A stretch of 64,000 nucleotides of DNA. It comes from Noviherbaspirillum cavernae. GTDB taxonomy: Bacteria; Pseudomonadota; Gammaproteobacteria; Burkholderiales; Burkholderiaceae_D. The notes under the pieces were generated by a model that saw only the letters and a program-made list of their open reading frames with translations, had not been told where the DNA came from and did not search any database. A program made the translations under genes and the position numbers. Shown piece by piece: positions 10,122-20,548 of this stretch. Within the stretch, counting starts at the first letter, position 1. Every line of letters begins with the position of its first letter. The DNA is taken from the NCBI RefSeq assembly GCF_003590875.1, contig NZ_QYUN01000003.1, positions 124,001 to 188,000 of the forward strand, given 5' to 3'.

Positions 10122-11171
10122 TTAACTGCCCTTCGCCTCCGCCTTCGCGTTGTAACGCTTGCTCCATTCGGTCAGGATGCGGTCGCGGTTCTTCGCCGCC
10201 CATTCGAAGTCGTTGGGCTTGACCAGCATGCTTTCATAGTTGTCGGGGATACCTTCCATCTTCTGGGCGACGCCCGGGTATGCCACGATGGCCCACCAGG
10301 TGGAGCTGATCTGGTTCGCTTCCTTGCTCGCCATCCAGTCGACGAGCTTCTTGGCGGCGTCCAGCTTCTTGGTGTTCTTGATGATGCCGCTGGCCTCGAT
10401 GTCCCAACCCAATCCCTCCTTCGGGAAGATCAGGTCGATCGGCGCTCCGCTGCGCTGCACCTGATGCGCGCGGAACTCGAAGGAAATGCCGATCGGGAAT
10501 TCGCCTGCGCCGGCCTGCTTGCAGGGCTTGGAGCCGGAGTGCACGTATTGCGCAATGTTTTCATGCAAGGCATCCATGTACTTCCAGCCCTCGGCCTCGC
10601 CCCACATCTGCAGCCAGGCGGTGACGTCGAGATAGCCGGTGCCGCTGGAAGCCGGATGCGGCATGCTGATCTTGCCCTTGTAGATCGGCTTGGTCAGGTC
10701 TTTCCAGGTTTCCGGCTTGGGCAGGCCCAGCTTCTTCGCTTCGACGGTGTTGTAGCAGATCACGGCACCCCATACATCCATGCCGACCCATGCCGGCGGC
10801 TGCTTCTGGTCAGAGTAGCGCCGCGTCAGTTGCGAAAAACCGACCGGTTCGTACGGCAGCATCATGCCTTCCTGCGACAGCAAGGCAAGGCTGCTGGCGG
10901 CGAGGCCCAGCACCACGTCGGCTTGCGGATTCGCCTTCTCGGCGAGTAGCTTGGCGGTGATGACGCCGGTCGAGTCGCGCACCCAGCGGATCTCGATATT
11001 GGGATTGGCCTTTTCGAATGCGGTCTTGTAGGCCTTCATCGCGTCGGTTTCGATCGCGGTGTAAACAAGCAGCGGGGTCTTGGATTGCGCGCCGGCATCG
11101 GCGGCAAACAAACCGAGGACCGGTACGGCGGCGGCGCACAAGCGCAATAACCTGGTGAGGGAATGTTTCAT
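10122..11171 (-). CDS. phnS: 2-Aminoethylphosphonate-binding periplasmic protein
   Basis: This 349-residue iron(III)-type extracellular solute-binding protein captures AEP for the importer. A signal peptide with basic start, hydrophobic core and AGAQS-type cleavage site covers about residues 1-28. The mature part begins KTPLLVYTAIETDAMKAY, typical of this family. It is the first gene of the minus-strand phn operon and is divergent from phnR across a 242-bp AT-rich intergenic region that holds a GntR-type operator. A TGATTAATGAG-type AT-rich leader precedes the start. Confidence 0.9.
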   Translation of the reverse strand: MKHSLTRLLRLCAAAVPVLGLFAADAGAQSKTPLLVYTAIETDAMKAYKTAFEKANPNIEIRWVRDSTGVITAKLLAEKANPQADVVLGLAASSLALLSQEGMMLPYEPVGFSQLTRRYSDQKQPPAWVGMDVWGAVICYNTVEAKKLGLPKPETWKDLTKPIYKGKISMPHPASSGTGYLDVTAWLQMWGEAEGWKYMDALHENIAQYVHSGSKPCKQAGAGEFPIGISFEFRAHQVQRSGAPIDLIFPKEGLGWDIEASGIIKNTKKLDAAKKLVDWMASKEANQISSTWWAIVAYPGVAQKMEGIPDNYESMLVKPNDFEWAAKNRDRILTEWSKRYNAKAEAKGS

Positions 11172-11352
11172 CGCGAATCTTCTCCTTGTGATTAATGAGA
11201 AATCAAAAAAGATGCAGCTTCGTTGCTTTGTTACCTGTGCCTCATTGGCAATGGTCTATATCCCCAGCCCTTGCCTGTTGCAGTTTCTACCAAGCAGTAC
11301 CAAAAAATAACAACATATCAAAAAAATCATAACGACAAATGAATTGTATATC

Positions 11353-11372
11353 GTAGATTGTAGACAATCTAC
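11353..11372. promoter_or_regulatory. Palindromic operator, probable PhnR (GntR/FadR type) site
   Basis: GTAGATTGTAGACAATCTAC is a 9-bp inverted repeat around a 2-bp centre, located 41 bp before the phnR start and about 180 bp before phnS. The TTGTnnACAA core fits the short dyads bound by FadR-subfamily GntR regulators. Its place in the divergent region suggests autoregulation and control of the transporter operon. The binding is inferred from position and symmetry. Confidence 0.6.
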
Positions 11373-11413
11373 ATTTTTTCGCATAAAATTATTTTCACTG
11401 AAATGGAGCATGC

Positions 11414-12100
11414 ATGAACCCTAGTGAAACCAAGCCAATTGCCTTCTTGCAGCAGCACTCGCTCCCGGATTTGGTGCAGATGGAAATCGAGCGACGCATC
11501 CTTTCGGGCGAGCTGACAGCCGGTTCGAAGCTGAATGAAGCCCTCTTCGCGGAACTGCTGGGCGTGTCGCGCGGACCGGTGCGCGAAGCCTTTCGTGCGC
11601 TCGAAGCTTCCGGCCTGGTAAAGCAAGAAAAGAACCAAGGTGTGTTCGTACGGCAAATCTCGGTGGAAGAAGCCGACGAGATTTACGAAGTCCGCGCCTC
11701 GCTGGACGAACTGGTGGGACGCAAGCTGGCGCAGCAGATCACGGAAGAACAGCTGGCCCAACTGCGCGACATGCTGGCGCGCATGGATCAGCATGTCGAC
11801 AACAAGAACGTCGACGCCTACGCCAAACTGAATCTGGAATTCCACGACACCCTGGTGCAGATGGCCGGCAACCGCAAGCTGCTGGATACCTACCGCCGTC
11901 TGGTGAATGAACTGAACCTGTTTCGCCGCACGGCACTGGGCCAGAAAGGTTCCTTGCCGATTTCCACGCGCGAGCACCATGACATTGTCGACACCATTGC
12001 CAGCCGGGATGCCACGGCAGCCGGTGAAATGATGCGCGCTCATGTCATGGAGAGCGTGAGCCGAATGCATAAAGCCCGGGCAGGCAGCACGCCCAATTGA
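11414..12100 (+). CDS. phnR: GntR/FadR-family regulator of phosphonate use
   Basis: This 228-residue protein has an N-terminal winged helix (about residues 15-85, containing GSKLNEALFAELLGVSRGPVREAFRALEASGL-like GntR signature split over helices) and a C-terminal FCD ligand domain (about 95-215) with EHHDIVDTIASRD and a late histidine. It resembles the regulator recurrent in Burkholderia phosphonate clusters. GGAG lies five bases before the ATG. It is divergent from the importer genes and precedes phnA by 32 bp. The likely effector is AEP or a breakdown product. Confidence 0.88.
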   Translation: MNPSETKPIAFLQQHSLPDLVQMEIERRILSGELTAGSKLNEALFAELLGVSRGPVREAFRALEASGLVKQEKNQGVFVRQISVEEADEIYEVRASLDELVGRKLAQQITEEQLAQLRDMLARMDQHVDNKNVDAYAKLNLEFHDTLVQMAGNRKLLDTYRRLVNELNLFRRTALGQKGSLPISTREHHDIVDTIASRDATAAGEMMRAHVMESVSRMHKARAGSTPN

Positions 12101-12129
12101 TTTTCCCTCTAGCCACCATGAAAGGTTGA

Positions 12130-13359
<1,230 letters not shown>

Positions 13360-13387
13360 ACCTACTTTCGCCATAGGAGACAACGAG

Positions 13388-14851
13388 ATGTCGATGTTGA
13401 CTGAATTGAGCGCGCTGCGTCGCGGCGAACCCCTGCACCAGAAAATGCGCATCGCCGGCAAGCTGGTCGGCGGCGATGGCGTCATCGAAGTGCGCAATCC
13501 GTACACCGGCGCGCTGGTGGGCAGCGTGCCCAGGGCGAATGTCGAGCAGATCAAGAGTGCCTTCCGTACCGCGAGGGAATTCAAATCCCCCCTCACCCGC
13601 TACGATCGCTACAAGATCATGCTGCGTACTTCGGAGCTGCTGCGGGCGAACGCGGAGGCGATTTCGGACCTGATCACCGCCGAAGCCGGCCTGTGCAAGA
13701 AGGACACGCTGTACGAAGTGGGCCGCGCCTGCGACGTCTTCCTGTTCGCCGGCAATCAGGCGCTGGTCGACGACGGCCAGGTGTTCTCCTGCGACCTGAC
13801 GCCGCACGGCAAGCAACGCAAGGTGTATACGCTGCGCGAGCCGCTGCTGGGCGCGATCTCGGCGATCACGCCGTTCAACCATCCGCTCAACCAGGTCGCG
13901 CACAAGGTCGCGCCGTCGATTGCGACCAACAACCGCATGGTGCTCAAGCCCACCGAGAAGACGCCGCTGACCGCCTTGTTGCTGGCCGATATTCTGTATG
14001 AAGCAGGACTGCCGCCCGAAATGTTTTCCGTCGTCACCGGCGACCCGCGCGATATCGCCGACGAGATGCTGACCAATGCCGACGTCGATCTGGTTACCTT
14101 CACCGGCGGCGTACCCATCGGCAAATACATCGCGGCCAAGGCGGTGTACAAGCGCCAGGTGCTGGAACTGGGCGGCAACGATCCGATCATCGTCATGGAA
14201 GACGCGGATATCGAGGAAGCCGCCGCGCTGGCCGTGTCGGGTTCGTACAAGAATTCCGGCCAGCGTTGCACCGCGATCAAGCGCATGATCGTGCATCAGG
14301 CAGTGGCCGATCGCTTCGTCGAACTGCTGGTCGAAAAGACCAAGGCGATCAAATACGGCGATCCGATGGACGCAAGCAACGACATGGGCACGGTGATCGA
14401 CGAGGGCGCCGCGCGCGCCTTCGAAGCGAAGGTCAACGATGCGGTCGCGCATGGCGCAAAGCTCTTGCATGGCAACGTGCGGCGCGGCGCGCTCTATTCG
14501 CCGACGGTGCTCGATCATGTGCCGGAAACCTGCACGCTGGTGGCGGAAGAAACCTTCGGACCCGTGTCGCCGGTGATCCGCTGCAAGGACATTGCCGATG
14601 CGATCCGCATTTCCAACTCCACGCCCTACGGCTTGTCGTCTTCCGTCTGCACCAACCGCCTCGACTACATCACGCGCTTCGTGCGCGAACTGCAGGTCGG
14701 CACCGTGAACGTGCGCGAAGTGCCGGGCTACCGCCTGGAGCTGACACCATTCGGCGGCATCAAGGATTCCGGCCTCGGCTACAAGGAAGGCGTGCTGGAA
14801 GCGATGAAGAGCTTCTGCAATACCAAGACCTATTCGCTGCCATGGGGATGA
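13388..14851 (+). CDS. phnY: Phosphonoacetaldehyde dehydrogenase
   Basis: This 487-residue NAD(P)-dependent aldehyde dehydrogenase oxidises phosphonoacetaldehyde to phosphonoacetate. The catalytic cysteine is C294 in [12 protein letters not shown], and the upstream LELGGNDP motif supplies the general base. An AGGAGACAACGAG ribosome site precedes the ATG. The location between phosphonoacetate hydrolase and the HD oxygenase fixes the substrate better than sequence alone. Note that the name PhnY is also used elsewhere for an unrelated 2-oxoglutarate dioxygenase. Confidence 0.92.
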   Translation: MSMLTELSALRRGEPLHQKMRIAGKLVGGDGVIEVRNPYTGALVGSVPRANVEQIKSAFRTAREFKSPLTRYDRYKIMLRTSELLRANAEAISDLITAEAGLCKKDTLYEVGRACDVFLFAGNQALVDDGQVFSCDLTPHGKQRKVYTLREPLLGAISAITPFNHPLNQVAHKVAPSIATNNRMVLKPTEKTPLTALLLADILYEAGLPPEMFSVVTGDPRDIADEMLTNADVDLVTFTGGVPIGKYIAAKAVYKRQVLELGGNDPIIVMEDADIEEAAALAVSGSYKNSGQRCTAIKRMIVHQAVADRFVELLVEKTKAIKYGDPMDASNDMGTVIDEGAARAFEAKVNDAVAHGAKLLHGNVRRGALYSPTVLDHVPETCTLVAEETFGPVSPVIRCKDIADAIRISNSTPYGLSSSVCTNRLDYITRFVRELQVGTVNVREVPGYRLELTPFGGIKDSGLGYKEGVLEAMKSFCNTKTYSLPWG

Positions 14852-14855
14852 CGCG

Positions 14856-15401
14856 ATGCTGACGATCGAACAGATTTGCAATTTGTTTGATGAAAAAGGG
14901 CATCGCGCCTATACGGGCGAACCGGTCACGCAGCTCGAGCACGCGCTGCAATCGGCAACCATGGCGCAGCAATCCGGCGCCTCCTCCGCGCTGGTTTGCG
15001 CTGCATTGCTGCACGACCTCGGACACCTGATCAATGACCAGGGCGAGACGCCGACCGAGCGCGGCATCGACGACCTGCACCAGTATCAGGTGCTGCCCTT
15101 CCTGCGCGGACTGTTCCCCGACGCCGTGCTGGAACCGATCCGGCTGCATGTTGACGCGAAGCGCTACATCTGCGCGACCGACTTTGAATACGCGCTGCAT
15201 CTGTCGCCGGATTCGAAGCGCAGCCTGCAGTTGCAGGGTGGTATCTTTACGCCAGAGCAGGCCACGCAATTCATCGGGAAGCCCTTTGCGGAGGACGCGA
15301 TACGCCTGCGCAGATGGGACGATCTGGCGAAGGTGGCGGGCATGGAAACGCCTTCGCTTGCGAGCTTTGTGCCCGTAATGCGTGCGTGCGCCTGTTCATA
15401 G
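14856..15401 (+). CDS. PhnZ-like HD-domain protein of phosphonate operons
   Basis: This 181-residue HD protein starts four bases after phnY. It belongs to the HD family linked to phosphonate degradation operons, whose characterised relative PhnZ is a mixed-valent di-iron oxygenase cleaving 2-amino-1-hydroxyethylphosphonate to glycine and phosphate. Visible residues are Y19, E22, H29, H53-D54 and H57. Their spacing equals that of PhnZ Y24, E27, H34, H58-D59 and H62 as I recall them. A late D175-type acidic ligand was not assigned with certainty. The hydroxylase that would make its substrate is absent from the window. Confidence 0.8.
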   Translation: MLTIEQICNLFDEKGHRAYTGEPVTQLEHALQSATMAQQSGASSALVCAALLHDLGHLINDQGETPTERGIDDLHQYQVLPFLRGLFPDAVLEPIRLHVDAKRYICATDFEYALHLSPDSKRSLQLQGGIFTPEQATQFIGKPFAEDAIRLRRWDDLAKVAGMETPSLASFVPVMRACACS

Positions 15402-15425
15402 AGGACAGGGGACCATCAGTCCGTC

Positions 15426-15461
15426 GAGGAAAGTGTCCGCTATTTGAGCGGACACTTCCTC
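15426..15461. promoter_or_regulatory. Long dyad upstream of the chemoreceptor, possible enhancer site
   Basis: GAGGAAAGTGTCCGCT (15426-15441) pairs with 15447-15461 around ATTTG, with one bulged A. It lies about 80-105 bp upstream of a sigma-54-like promoter, the usual place for an enhancer-binding-protein site. No T run follows, so it is a weak candidate for a terminator of the phnA-phnY-HD transcript. Both readings are inference. Confidence 0.45.
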
Positions 15462-15529
15462 AATGCGAATCAGGAATTTCCGGGTTCGATGAAAGACGAG
15501 ACGGGTCATTTTTCCTGCCTGGAAATTGC

Positions 15530-15544
15530 GGCATGGAAATTGCA
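15530..15544 (+). promoter_or_regulatory. Sigma-54 (-24/-12) promoter
   Basis: GGCATGGAAATTGCA fits the consensus TGGCACG-N4-TTGCA, with GG and GC separated by exactly ten bases. A start of transcription near 15555 would leave an approximately 90-base leader before the chemoreceptor ATG. The element was found by eye, and an activator protein would be needed in the cell. Confidence 0.5.
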
Positions 15545-15643
15545 TCTTTTTCCTGATCGCGAATGTCCCGCAATTTGGCAGCGGGCCGCGGCATGCAACT
15601 TTGTGCAGACGTTTTTTTGGCGTATGACCTTCAAGGAGTCGGC

Positions 15644-17218
15644 ATGAAGAACTTGAGAATTGGCACCCGTCTGGGTATTGGTTTCGCCATCGTGCTCGTG
15701 CTGCTGGCGCTCATGACTGCCATCGGCATATGGCGGCTGCATGCGGTTGCAGAGGCCACGCGTGACATGATGGAAAATCCCGTCGCGAAGGAGCGCATCA
15801 TCAGCGACTGGTACAGAAACATTCATACCGGCGTGCGCCGCACGACGGCCATCGTGAAAAGTTCGGATGAGGAGTTGGGTGCCTTTTTCGCGGATGAGGC
15901 GGCGGCAAGCGGGAAGGCTTCCGGGGAACTGCAAAAGGCGCTCGAGGCGCGTCTGGAAACGCCGGAGGAAAAGACCCTGTTTGCAAAGATCGCAGAGAAA
16001 AGAAAAATCTATCTCTCGTCGAGCGACACCATCTTCAAGATGAAAGCGGACGGCGGATTCGACAGCGCCAACCAGATCTTCGAACGCACCTTTGTTCCCG
16101 CTTCGAAAGCCTATGTCGAGCTGATACAGGAACTGCTCGACATGCAGCGCGCCCGCATCGATGCGACCGCAAATGAAATTGACGGCATTTACAAGACAAG
16201 CCGCAACCTCCTCGTTGCGCTCGGCGTATTTGCACTCGCCTTTGGCACAATCTGCGCCGGGCTGCTGGCCGTCGGCATCACGCGACCGCTGAAGAGGGCT
16301 GTCGGCATTACGCGCACGGTTGCCTCGGGCGACCTGACCAGCGACATCGATTCGAGCGGCAAGGACGAGACGGGCCAGTTGCTGCTGGCCTTGAAAGAGA
16401 TGAACAGCAGCCTCGTGCGCATCGTCAGCGAAGTACGCAGCGGCACCGAATCGATCGCGGCCGCCTCGAGCCAGATTGCGACGGGCAACCATGATCTGTC
16501 CGCGCGCACCGAGCAGCAAGCCGGTTCGCTCGAAGAAACCGCGTCATCGATGGAGGAACTGACGTCGACCGTGAAGCAGAACGCGGTCAACGCACTCGAA
16601 GCCAATCAGTTGGCGGCCACCGCATCCGGCGTGGCGATCAAGGGCGGCGACGTGGTGGCGCAAGTGATCGAGACGATGGACTCGATCAACGCCTCGTCCA
16701 GAAAGATCGTCGACATCATCAGCGTGATCGACGGCATCGCCTTCCAGACCAACATCCTCGCATTGAACGCTGCAGTCGAAGCCGCGCGCGCCGGGGAGCA
16801 AGGGCGCGGCTTCGCGGTGGTCGCTGCCGAAGTGCGCAGCCTGGCGCAACGCTCGGCCAGCGCCGCCAAGGAGATCAAGTCGCTGATCGACGATTCGGTG
16901 GAGAAGGTCGACGCCGGCAGCACGCTGGTCGCCCAGGCCGGCACGACAATGGACGAGATTGTCGCGAGCGTGAAAAAGGTGACCGACATCATGACCGAGA
17001 TCACCGCCGCCAGCGAGGAGCAAAGCCAGGGTATCGAGCAGGTCAATCAGGCGATCACGCAAATGGACCAGGTCACGCAGCAGAATGCGGCGCTGGTCGA
17101 GCAGGCGGCTGCAGCCGCGCAGGCGATGCAGGATCAGGCTGGTTCGCTGTCACGGGCCGTCAGCGTGTTCAAGCTGGACCAGCGGCAAGTCAACGCGATT
17201 GGCATGTCACCTGAATGA
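15644..17218 (+). CDS. Methyl-accepting chemotaxis protein in the phosphonate island
   Basis: This 524-residue transmembrane chemoreceptor has TM1 at about 9-30, a periplasmic four-helix-bundle ligand domain at about 31-187, TM2 at about 188-211, HAMP at about 212-265 and a long cytoplasmic coiled coil. The tip contains the invariant [34 protein letters not shown] (shown in part). AAGGAG lies five bases before the chosen ATG. No C-terminal WxxF pentapeptide is present. The gene is inserted between the HD oxygenase and the FAD oxidase, suggesting that it senses a phosphonate or amine, which is inference. Confidence 0.9.
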   Translation: MKNLRIGTRLGIGFAIVLVLLALMTAIGIWRLHAVAEATRDMMENPVAKERIISDWYRNIHTGVRRTTAIVKSSDEELGAFFADEAAASGKASGELQKALEARLETPEEKTLFAKIAEKRKIYLSSSDTIFKMKADGGFDSANQIFERTFVPASKAYVELIQELLDMQRARIDATANEIDGIYKTSRNLLVALGVFALAFGTICAGLLAVGITRPLKRAVGITRTVASGDLTSDIDSSGKDETGQLLLALKEMNSSLVRIVSEVRSGTESIAAASSQIATGNHDLSARTEQQAGSLEETASSMEELTSTVKQNAVNALEANQLAATASGVAIKGGDVVAQVIETMDSINASSRKIVDIISVIDGIAFQTNILALNAAVEAARAGEQGRGFAVVAAEVRSLAQRSASAAKEIKSLIDDSVEKVDAGSTLVAQAGTTMDEIVASVKKVTDIMTEITAASEEQSQGIEQVNQAITQMDQVTQQNAALVEQAAAAAQAMQDQAGSLSRAVSVFKLDQRQVNAIGMSPE

Positions 17219-17253
17219 TGTCGAGTTGTGCGAACACCTGATGTGGAGAACAA

Positions 17254-18645
17254 ATGATGCGCCCTTTCTGGCTTGAACAAGCCCTCTTCCGGGACGGCGA
17301 ACTCGCCCCCGCGCTGGTGGGCGATCACACCGCCGACGTCGCCATCGTTGGCGGCGGCTTCACCGGCCTGTGGACCGCGATCCAGCTGAAGCAGCAGAAT
17401 CCGGCGCTCGATATCGCCATCATCGAAAGCGATTTGTGCGGCGCCGGCGCCAGCGGGCGCAACGGCGGCTGTCTGCTCACCTGGTCCACCAAGTTCTTCA
17501 CGCTGCGCCGGTTGTTCGGTGAAGCCGAGGCAACGCGCCTCGTGAATGCTTCCGAAGCGGCGGTACAGCACATCGCGGATTTCTGCCGCGCGCATCGCAT
17601 CGATGCCGAGCTGCGGCTTGACGGCACCCTGTACACCTCGACCGCGCAGGCGCAGATCGGTGTCCTCGATCCGGTGCTGCGCGAGCTGGAAGCGCGCGGC
17701 ATCAGTTCCTGGCAGCCGCTCGCGCCGGAGGAAGTGCAGCGCCGCTCCGGTTCGGCAAAAAACCTGTCCGGCGTGTTTTCGCCAAACGCCGCGACCGTCC
17801 ATCCGGGCAAGCTCGTGCGCGGCCTGCGTCGTGTCGCGCTGGAGATGGGCATCCGCATCCATGAACGCACGCCGATGCTCGACTTCGCCAACGGCGCAAA
17901 AGTCACGGTGCGTACGCCGTCCGGCACCCTGCGCGCCGGCAAGCTCGTGCTGGCGATCAATGCGTGGATGGCCAGCAGGTTTCCGCAATTCGAACGCACC
18001 ATCGCGGTGGTTTCGAGCGACATGGTGATCACCGAAAAATGTCCGGAACTGTTGCAGCAGATTGGCTTGAGCAATGGCGTGTCGGTGCTCGATTCGCGCA
18101 CCTTCGTCTATTACTACCGCACCACGATGGATGGCCGCCTGATGTTGGGCAAGGGCGGCAATACCTTTGCGTGGCGGGGTCGCATCCTGCCGGTATTCGA
18201 TCAGCGTTCGCCGTACGAACAGGCCTTGACGGCAAGCCTGCGGGAATTCTTTCCGGCGCTGGCGGGCGTTCCCATTACTGCGAGCTGGAATGGCCCGTCC
18301 GATCGCTCGGTCACCGGCTTCCCGTTTTTCGGCAGGCTTGATGACGCGTCGAACGTGTTTTACGGCTTCGGCTATTCGGGCAACGGCGTCGGCCCCAGCT
18401 ACATGGGAGGACAGGTGCTGTCCTCGCTGGTGCTCGGGCTCGACAACGCATGGAGCCGCAGTCCGCTCACCAGGGGGCCGTGCGGCCACTTCCCGCCCGA
18501 GCCGATCCGCTACATCGGCTCGCTGGTGGTGCGCAATGCGATTCGCCGCAAGGAAAATGCCGAGGACCACAACCGCAATCCCTGGCTGCTGGACAAGATG
18601 CTGAGCAAGTTCGCGAACGCGGCCGGCAAGGCGGACAAGGCCTGA
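17254..18645 (+). CDS. FAD-dependent aminophosphonate oxidoreductase (DAO fold)
   Basis: This 463-residue D-amino-acid-oxidase-fold flavoprotein has the dinucleotide motif VAIVGGGFTGLWTAIQL at about 29-45 and a C-terminal FAD motif YGFGYSGNGVGPSYMGGQ. It matches the family annotated as a putative aminophosphonate oxidoreductase, which recurs in AEP clusters and is thought to oxidise substituted or N-methylated aminophosphonates to phosphonoacetaldehyde. That would feed PhnY and PhnA. It starts 35 bp after the chemoreceptor. The exact substrate is not decided by sequence. Confidence 0.82.
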   Translation: MMRPFWLEQALFRDGELAPALVGDHTADVAIVGGGFTGLWTAIQLKQQNPALDIAIIESDLCGAGASGRNGGCLLTWSTKFFTLRRLFGEAEATRLVNASEAAVQHIADFCRAHRIDAELRLDGTLYTSTAQAQIGVLDPVLRELEARGISSWQPLAPEEVQRRSGSAKNLSGVFSPNAATVHPGKLVRGLRRVALEMGIRIHERTPMLDFANGAKVTVRTPSGTLRAGKLVLAINAWMASRFPQFERTIAVVSSDMVITEKCPELLQQIGLSNGVSVLDSRTFVYYYRTTMDGRLMLGKGGNTFAWRGRILPVFDQRSPYEQALTASLREFFPALAGVPITASWNGPSDRSVTGFPFFGRLDDASNVFYGFGYSGNGVGPSYMGGQVLSSLVLGLDNAWSRSPLTRGPCGHFPPEPIRYIGSLVVRNAIRRKENAEDHNRNPWLLDKMLSKFANAAGKADKA

Positions 18646-19107
18646 CAAGCTGCGCGGAGTGGCAAGGTGAACGCCTGCCACTCATGGCTGGAGAACTGGC
18701 TGCCCTGTCGCAATATTTTCCGCAACCGTCAGGTCACTGAACAATGTGTTCAGGTAATCAACGTCTCGCTAGTATTGATAAATTCGAATCCCGCCGGATT
18801 GCTTTGTCGTCGCTTTGCCATTCGAATTTACTTATCAATCTGCTTTCCACTGATGTGCGAGGAATTGATTATGGAAACGGTACGGCTGTGATTCGCGTGG
18901 ATTTCCGAATGCCATCCGAGAGTTGGTTGTCGGCGTAACGAAGCGAGGAGTTTATGTTGGCGTTGGCGGACTGATCCGGATCGTGCCGTGCGCGGAAACT
19001 GAATTGCGGGCGCTCACCGTTTTCCGAAAACCGGAAAGTCCTCGGTTCGGCCTGAAGCGATCTGGCACAATCCCGTATTCAAACAACAAGTTTTTAAACG
19101 ATTCAAG
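18646..19107. other. Intergenic region with an imperfect inverted repeat
   Basis: No gene is supported here. A hairpin with arms GAGTGGCA (18657-18664) and TGCCACTC (18676-18683) follows the oxidase stop but lacks a T run. Further on, TTGATAAATTCGAAT (18775-18789) faces an inverted copy at 18820-18838 that carries four extra bases. The end of the region is AT-rich and probably holds the acyltransferase promoter. Confidence 0.3.
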
Positions 19108-20313
19108 ATGAATGAAAATGCCAGCAGAATCCTGTCCCTTGAATCCTTGCGTGGGTTATTGGCCTTGTGGGTCACGGTGGGGCACACGATCAAGCACTCG
19201 GGCTACACGGACGCCGAACTGGGCGTCTTCGCGATCCTGGGCAATCCGGGACTTGCGGTGGATTGTTTCATTATCCTGAGCGGCTTCGTCATTTTCATGC
19301 TGCTCGACCGTCAACGAAGCTCCTATACCGAATTCATTGTCGGCCGCTTTTTCCGCCTTGCCCCGCTGTTCTTCTTGATCCTCGTGATATCCGCCCTCAC
19401 GCTGGATTGGCAGGTTTCGGTGATTGCCAATACGCCATGGAAGAATCAATCGATTGCCAACGACATGCGGATTCACCTCGACGCCCTGCAATACCTGCCG
19501 CAACACCTTCTCGCGCATTTTGCGATGCTGCACGGCGCGATTGCGGACAGTATTCTGCCGAGCAGTCAGTATGCGATCGTCGGACCGGCGTGGAGCATTT
19601 CGGTTGAATGGCAGTTTTACCTGATTGCGCCTGCATTGTTCTTCCTCATCGCGGCGCGTCGATGGTATGCACTGGCGGCGGTCATTGTCGTGGTGTGCGT
19701 CTTGCGGGCCGTGAACTATGGCAGTGCAGGATTTGCGATCAATCAAGGCGCATACTTCTTGATCGGGATCGTTTCGTATTTTGTCTGGAAAAAGTCCAAC
19801 CTCATCCGGCAACATGATTTCCGCTTCATTGAAGTCATGGGATTGCTTGCGATTGCAATCGTGTATTTCACGATGAGCAGAACCATTTCGCTGATGTTGT
19901 GGGTTGTCGTTTTCATCGCGATCATCGCTGAAAGGCATCCTGCGCCATCGCTGTTCCAAAGGATGTTTATCGGCGTCCTGCGACAACCCATGCTGCAATG
20001 GATGGGAAGGATTTCGTATTCGATCTACATGATCCACATGCTTGTGTTGTACGCGTGGTTTGCCTGCTTGCAGCATGCATTCCCCGAGATAGGAAAATTC
20101 AACTTTCTGATGTACGCCCTCCCGTTGATCGTCTTGACGACATTGATGCTTTCGGCGCTTGCATACAGATTCATCGAAGTCCCGGGCATGAGGCTGGGAA
20201 AATGGCTTGGCAAGCGATCCCGTCCGCGAGAGAACCGTGCGGCGCCATCGCTGGCGAAGGAATTTGTTGGTGCAGACACCTTGATGCGTCGTGGTGGAGA
20301 TGCAGCTCATTGA
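19108..20313 (+). CDS. Acyltransferase 3 family membrane protein (OafA/YrhL type)
   Basis: This 401-residue integral membrane acyltransferase begins with LSLESLRGLLALWVTVGHTI, the family signature whose histidine is thought catalytic. It has about ten hydrophobic helices and a short basic tail. Such enzymes O-acylate surface polysaccharide, LPS or exported metabolites. It stands alone beside a recombinase gene and its sequence is visibly more AT-rich than the phn and hpa genes, so it may be acquired. The start ATG at 19108 has no strong ribosome site. Confidence 0.85.
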   Translation: MNENASRILSLESLRGLLALWVTVGHTIKHSGYTDAELGVFAILGNPGLAVDCFIILSGFVIFMLLDRQRSSYTEFIVGRFFRLAPLFFLILVISALTLDWQVSVIANTPWKNQSIANDMRIHLDALQYLPQHLLAHFAMLHGAIADSILPSSQYAIVGPAWSISVEWQFYLIAPALFFLIAARRWYALAAVIVVVCVLRAVNYGSAGFAINQGAYFLIGIVSYFVWKKSNLIRQHDFRFIEVMGLLAIAIVYFTMSRTISLMLWVVVFIAIIAERHPAPSLFQRMFIGVLRQPMLQWMGRISYSIYMIHMLVLYAWFACLQHAFPEIGKFNFLMYALPLIVLTTLMLSALAYRFIEVPGMRLGKWLGKRSRPRENRAAPSLAKEFVGADTLMRRGGDAAH

Positions 20314-20548
20314 GCGTCCGAGAGTCCGCGATCGATTGGTTATGGGTTCTCATCACGCACGCCGACGTAGTTCGTGGCGGAAATACCTCGAAACAGAAAT
20401 TTGCCGTGGCTGCATGGCTCTGCTTTCGCGCCGCGTCAAAATGGGGAAACCATCGGATGACTTGAGTGTGGCGACGCAAGGGCACGCAAGGAATCTTCGA
20501 GCGTGCCGCAAGAGACGCGCCGAGGTCCCCGGTCGCTCGGGAGGAGAT

